From a virus, in IMG/VR virus record IMGVR_UViG_3300050821_003650, positions 1 through 49,501 of that record: a stretch of 49,501 nucleotides of DNA; one strand, written 5' to 3'. Positions 46,323 to 49,501 of this stretch are shown in pieces. The notes under the pieces were generated by a model that was not told the origin of the DNA, searched no databases, and was given only the letters and a program-made list of their open reading frames with translations. The position numbers and the translations under genes are program-made. How positions within the stretch are numbered: position 1 is the stretch's first letter; each line of letters starts with the position of its first letter.

Positions 46323-47068
46323 TCAACGCAGGCGAAGGCTATTCGGGCCTTCAGAGCCCGACTGATTTCTTAAATGAATTCAACGCCCAGAATTTCCTGA
46401 TCTGGTCGATCCTGTCGCGCATCGCCACCGCGACGCTGGTCCAGGTGCAAGAGGTCACGACCACCGGGGGAGTGGCGCCGGTCGGTTTCGTCAACATCCT
46501 GCCTCTGGTCAACCAGATGGACGGCTCAGGTAACACGACGCCGCACGGGATCATTTTCAATTGCCCGTACCTGCGGATGCAGGGGGGCGCGAACGCGATC
46601 ATCCTGGATCCGCAGGTGGGCGACATCGGGATCGCAGTCTTCGCCAGCCGTGACCTGTCCAGCGTGATCGCGAGCAAGGCCCAGGCCCCACCGGGCAGCC
46701 GGCGCCGGTATGACATGGCCGATGGCCTATACCTTGGCGGAGTGCTCAATGGCGTGCCGACGCAGTTCGTAGAATTTTCCGCGACCGGCATCCGGATCAG
46801 TTCGCCGCAGCAAGTAAAACTTGACGCGCCGGACGTGTTGCTTCAATCGGGCAGCACGCTGGAAATTGATGCCGCGACGCTCTCGTTTACGGCGCCCACG
46901 GTGAACCTTACCGCCTCGAGCGGACTCACCCTCACGACGCCCTTGCTCACGATCAACGGCAACATCGCGAGCACCGGCACGATCACCAACAACGGGCTCC
47001 CTGTCGATAGCACGCACGTGCACACGGGGGTCACCACCGGCAGTGGCAACACAGGGACACCGCTCTGA
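46319..47068 (+). CDS. Baseplate spike protein (Gp138-type), 249 aa
   Basis: ATG 46319. An OB-fold-like N-terminus (ATATLVQVQEVTTTGGVAPV, VNILPLVNQMDG) is followed by a beta-helix-like needle with repeating Thr and Asn (VNLTASSGLTLTTPLLTING) and a tip HVHTGVTTGSGNTGTPL, whose H-x-H may hold a metal ion. It pierces the outer membrane. Confidence 0.8.
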   Translation: MINAGEGYSGLQSPTDFLNEFNAQNFLIWSILSRIATATLVQVQEVTTTGGVAPVGFVNILPLVNQMDGSGNTTPHGIIFNCPYLRMQGGANAIILDPQVGDIGIAVFASRDLSSVIASKAQAPPGSRRRYDMADGLYLGGVLNGVPTQFVEFSATGIRISSPQQVKLDAPDVLLQSGSTLEIDAATLSFTAPTVNLTASSGLTLTTPLLTINGNIASTGTITNNGLPVDSTHVHTGVTTGSGNTGTPL

Positions 47069-47427
47069 TGAGTACGACGCTTTACCTGGATCCGTCCGCG
47101 TGGGACCTGGTCGTGGACGTGAACGGAAATCTCGCCGTCGCGACCGATCCCTATGGCTTGGCGCAGGATGCGGCGAGCGCGCTGCGCACCTTCCTGGGCG
47201 ACATCTACTACAACCAGGCGCAGGGCATCGACTACTTCGGCCTGTTGCTGGGAACGCCGGTGTCGCTCACGCTTTTGAAGTCGACGCTGGCAAGCGAGGC
47301 GCTGAAAGTTCCGGGAGTGGTGTCGGCACGGGTTTTCATCTCCGCCTTCGATCCTATCGTTCGACAGGTGAACGGCCAGGTCCAGATTACAGACGCAACC
47401 GGCACGATCGCCGCGGCGAGCTTCTAA
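47068..47427 (+). CDS. Baseplate wedge protein (gp25/gpW-like), 119 aa
   Basis: ATG 47068 (TGATG overlap). NLAVATDPYGLAQDAASALR and TFLGDIYYNQAQGIDYFGLL are the pattern of gp25/DUF2634-like wedge proteins, which link hub and baseplate J. It ends with DATGTIAAASF. Confidence 0.8.
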   Translation: MSTTLYLDPSAWDLVVDVNGNLAVATDPYGLAQDAASALRTFLGDIYYNQAQGIDYFGLLLGTPVSLTLLKSTLASEALKVPGVVSARVFISAFDPIVRQVNGQVQITDATGTIAAASF

Positions 47428-48636
47428 ATGCCCACCAACGTCCCAGCGCTCGCCTTCACGTCGACCGGATTCGTAGCACCGGCCGAATCGGCCATTTTGG
47501 CGGGCGTACAGCAGGATCAGATGGCCGCCTTGGGCGCCGGCCTCACCACGGGTCTTTCCACGCCGCAGGGACAACTGGCGCAGAGCCAGACGGCGATTAT
47601 CGGCAACTCTAACAACCAGCAGATCGCCCTTTTCAACGGCGTCGACCCCGCTTTTGCCAGCGGGCGGATGCAGGATGCGATCGGACGCATCTGGTACCTG
47701 AAGCGCCGGCCGGCGCAACCGACGGTCGTCAGTGCCACGTGCTACGGCCGTACGAATGCCATCATTCCGGTGAACGCCCAGGCGGTCGACCAGGCCGGCA
47801 ACATCTACTACTGCGCAACCAGCGGCACGATCCCGGTGGGCGGCTCGATCGTGCTGCCGTTCGCGTGCGCCATCGTAGGACCGACGGCCTGCCCGATCGG
47901 GTTCCTGAATCGCATCTACAAGGCGATCCCGGGCTGGGATTCGATCAACAACCTGGTGGCCGGCGTCGCCGGGACCCTCGTCGAATCCCGCTACGCCTTC
48001 GAAGAGCGCCGGCAGCAGTCGGTGGCCAACAATGCCCAAGGATCCACCCAGGCGATACAGGCCGCCGTCCTGGGGCTGCCGGGCGTGCTGGATGCCTACA
48101 CCATCGACAATCCGACCAGTTCGCCTGCATCCATCGGCGGGGTGACGATCGGGGCCAATGCGGTTTATTGCGCGGCCTACGGGGGCTCGAGCGCGGCGAT
48201 CGCCAAGGCGATATGGACCAAGAAAAGCCCGGGCGCTCCGACCACCGGCAACACGGCCGTTATCGTCTATGACGACGGTTCCGGCTACCAGGCGCCCCTT
48301 CCCTCCTACACGATCAATTTCCAGATCCCGACGCCCACGCCGGTCCTGTTCGCTGTGTCGATGCAGAACAACACCGGCGTTCCGCCCAACGCGACGGTGC
48401 TGATCCAGAGTGCCGTGATGTCCTCGTTTGCGGGAGCCGACGGCGGCCCGCGCGCGCGCATCGGGGCCTGGATACTGGCCAGCCGCTTCTACCAGAACAT
48501 CGCGGCGCTCGGACCTTGGGCCGTCGTGTATTCGGTGCAGATCGGCACGTCGGTGGCCAATCAGACCGCGATCCTGATGCAGATCAACCAGGTCCCGACC
48601 ATCACGGCCACCAACATCGCCGTGACCTACACATGA
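47428..48636 (+). CDS. Baseplate J-like protein, 402 aa
   Basis: ATG 47428 directly after the previous stop. DAIGRIWYLKRRPAQPTVVS, then VPVGGSIVLPFACAIVG-type strand and SRYAFEERRQQSVANNAQGS with QAAVLGLPGVLDAYTIDNPT fit Baseplate_J/gp47. It joins wedges to the periphery and to tail fibres encoded next. Confidence 0.8.
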   Translation: MPTNVPALAFTSTGFVAPAESAILAGVQQDQMAALGAGLTTGLSTPQGQLAQSQTAIIGNSNNQQIALFNGVDPAFASGRMQDAIGRIWYLKRRPAQPTVVSATCYGRTNAIIPVNAQAVDQAGNIYYCATSGTIPVGGSIVLPFACAIVGPTACPIGFLNRIYKAIPGWDSINNLVAGVAGTLVESRYAFEERRQQSVANNAQGSTQAIQAAVLGLPGVLDAYTIDNPTSSPASIGGVTIGANAVYCAAYGGSSAAIAKAIWTKKSPGAPTTGNTAVIVYDDGSGYQAPLPSYTINFQIPTPTPVLFAVSMQNNTGVPPNATVLIQSAVMSSFAGADGGPRARIGAWILASRFYQNIAALGPWAVVYSVQIGTSVANQTAILMQINQVPTITATNIAVTYT

Positions 48637-49501
48637 TCATTCCGGACGAGGACACCGGGGGCCAGTTTCAGTTCTACGTGACCCCTGGCCCGACGCTGCT
48701 GGGGGTGGGCGACGGGGGCACCAATCAGTTTTTAATCGGCGCGGTGGGCCAGGAAATGGTATCGGCCAACCTCTTTGGCCTGTGGCGCAACGACTGGCAG
48801 GGCAACCAGGCGCTTTACGCCACGCCGCGCACGAACAACTTGCTGCAATCGCAGGCCTTCGGCCAAACGCCGTGGGCCACTCTCGGAAGCGTCACGCTTG
48901 GCGCGACCGCCGGCACGGCGCCGGACGGTTCGAACACGGCCACGCTTGTCACCCAAACGGCCAACGCCAGTTCGGTCTACCAGGATGTGGCCTCGATCGG
49001 CACCCAGGCCTGGACAGCGTCCGCGTACGTGAAGGGTGCAACCAGCACCGACATATCGCTCACGATCTTCTGGTTCACGGGCGGAACTACGCAGTCAGTG
49101 AACGTGGCGATGAACCCTGCAACGGGGGGCCTGGTTGCCACCGGTTCGAACATCGCGACGCTCACCAACTATTCGATCACGGCACTTCCGAACGGCTGGT
49201 ATCGCATCTCGATTTCAGGTGTGGGCACCGATCCGAATAACACCAAGGTGCGCTTCCAAATCTACGACTTCACCGGCGCGAACGGCAGTTACTACCTGTG
49301 GGGCGCCCAACTCGAGGTTGGCAATAGGGCCACTTCCTACCTCGTCACGATCCTCACCACGATCACGCTGACTGACTACGTGTTCGATGCCCTTACGGGC
49401 CTCATCAAGTTCACTGTCACGCCGCTGCCCAATTCGCAGCTCACCTGGGTTGGCAATTTCATCTTTGAACTCGGCGAGCTACCGGCCTGGAAAGCCAGCA
49501 T
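48633..49501 (+). CDS. Tail fibre or tail protein, N-terminal part (partial)
   Basis: ATG 48633 overlaps the baseplate J stop and the frame is open to the window end (289 codons). GPTLLGVGDGGTNQFLIGAV starts the attachment domain. Residues ~70-230 form a carbohydrate-binding-like jelly roll (NNLLQSQAFGQTPWATLGSV, DGSNTATLVTQTANASSVYQ, YYLWGAQLEVGNRATSYL), which is common in phage fibre and sugar-binding proteins. Host receptor binding is likely. Confidence 0.7.
   Translation, partial: MIIPDEDTGGQFQFYVTPGPTLLGVGDGGTNQFLIGAVGQEMVSANLFGLWRNDWQGNQALYATPRTNNLLQSQAFGQTPWATLGSVTLGATAGTAPDGSNTATLVTQTANASSVYQDVASIGTQAWTASAYVKGATSTDISLTIFWFTGGTTQSVNVAMNPATGGLVATGSNIATLTNYSITALPNGWYRISISGVGTDPNNTKVRFQIYDFTGANGSYYLWGAQLEVGNRATSYLVTILTTITLTDYVFDALTGLIKFTVTPLPNSQLTWVGNFIFELGELPAWKAS

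Noticed and set aside
134-48956. Many long open frames on the minus strand across the window
   Set aside because: They are antisense shadows of + strand genes in GC-rich DNA. They show Arg/Pro/Ala-rich filler, have no ribosome binding sites and do not chain together.
1-49501. CRISPR arrays, insertion sequences and rRNA genes
   Set aside because: No regularly spaced identical repeats, transposase-like genes, terminal inverted repeats or rRNA motifs were seen.

Overview
The window is about 49.5 kb of GC-rich DNA from a tailed bacteriophage (Caudoviricetes) with a contractile tail, most likely infecting a proteobacterium. All convincing genes lie on the + strand and most neighbours overlap by 1-4 bases (ATGA or GTGA junctions). 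The tail sheath, tail tube, baseplate J, wedge, spike and plug proteins show a myovirus. The DUF1073-type portal, DUF2213 protease, DUF2184-type capsid protein, DUF4054 protein and DUF3383 sheath form a coherent structural module. No integrase, lysis gene or host gene is visible. The window starts inside one gene and ends inside a tail-fibre gene, so it is a partial genome.

Layout: (1) 1-3600, a chain of small unknown early genes, including small membrane proteins and one probably leaderless promoter. (2) 3600-6220, a plasmid-type partition cassette (ParF-like ATPase, ParG-like ribbon-helix-helix protein, ParB-fold protein) followed by a Cro/C1-type regulator. This suggests that the phage can persist as a plasmid. 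(3) 6350-7630, a lone membrane protein of different base composition with its own terminator. (4) 7690-10290, an operon behind a strong sigma70-type promoter that overlaps an 8-bp dyad. (5) 10320-10500, a structured RNA with two mutually exclusive folds and an intrinsic terminator. (6) 10570-14530, replication: a DUF1376 initiator gene containing iteron-like 11-bp repeats (candidate origin), a possible helper protein, a TGT-like transglycosylase followed at once by a tRNA-like RNA, and more small genes. (7) 14590-14700, a promoter-like site and terminator in front of the late region. (8) 14720-36550, head genes: virion accessory proteins, terminase, portal fused to a DdrB-type ParB domain, head morphogenesis protein, head fibre, LamG protein, a large Nudix/zeta-kinase/DUF2213 fusion, decoration protein, capsid protein and neck proteins. 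(9) 36570-49501, tail genes: terminator, sheath, tube, chaperone with a -1 frameshift, a short tape measure, baseplate and the start of a fibre.

The most unusual points are these. A baseplate plug protein is split by an insertion of roughly 960 residues carrying two LamG domains and one SPRY domain. A 1105-codon polyvalent head protein contains a small out-of-frame gene with better coding character. A RNA with switch-like alternative folds lies just before the replication genes. A TGT-like enzyme gene is followed 5 bases later by a D-arm-less tRNA-like element. A ParFG-like partition system sits in a contractile-tail phage. Assignments of family are by recognition of motifs and gene order, without database searches.
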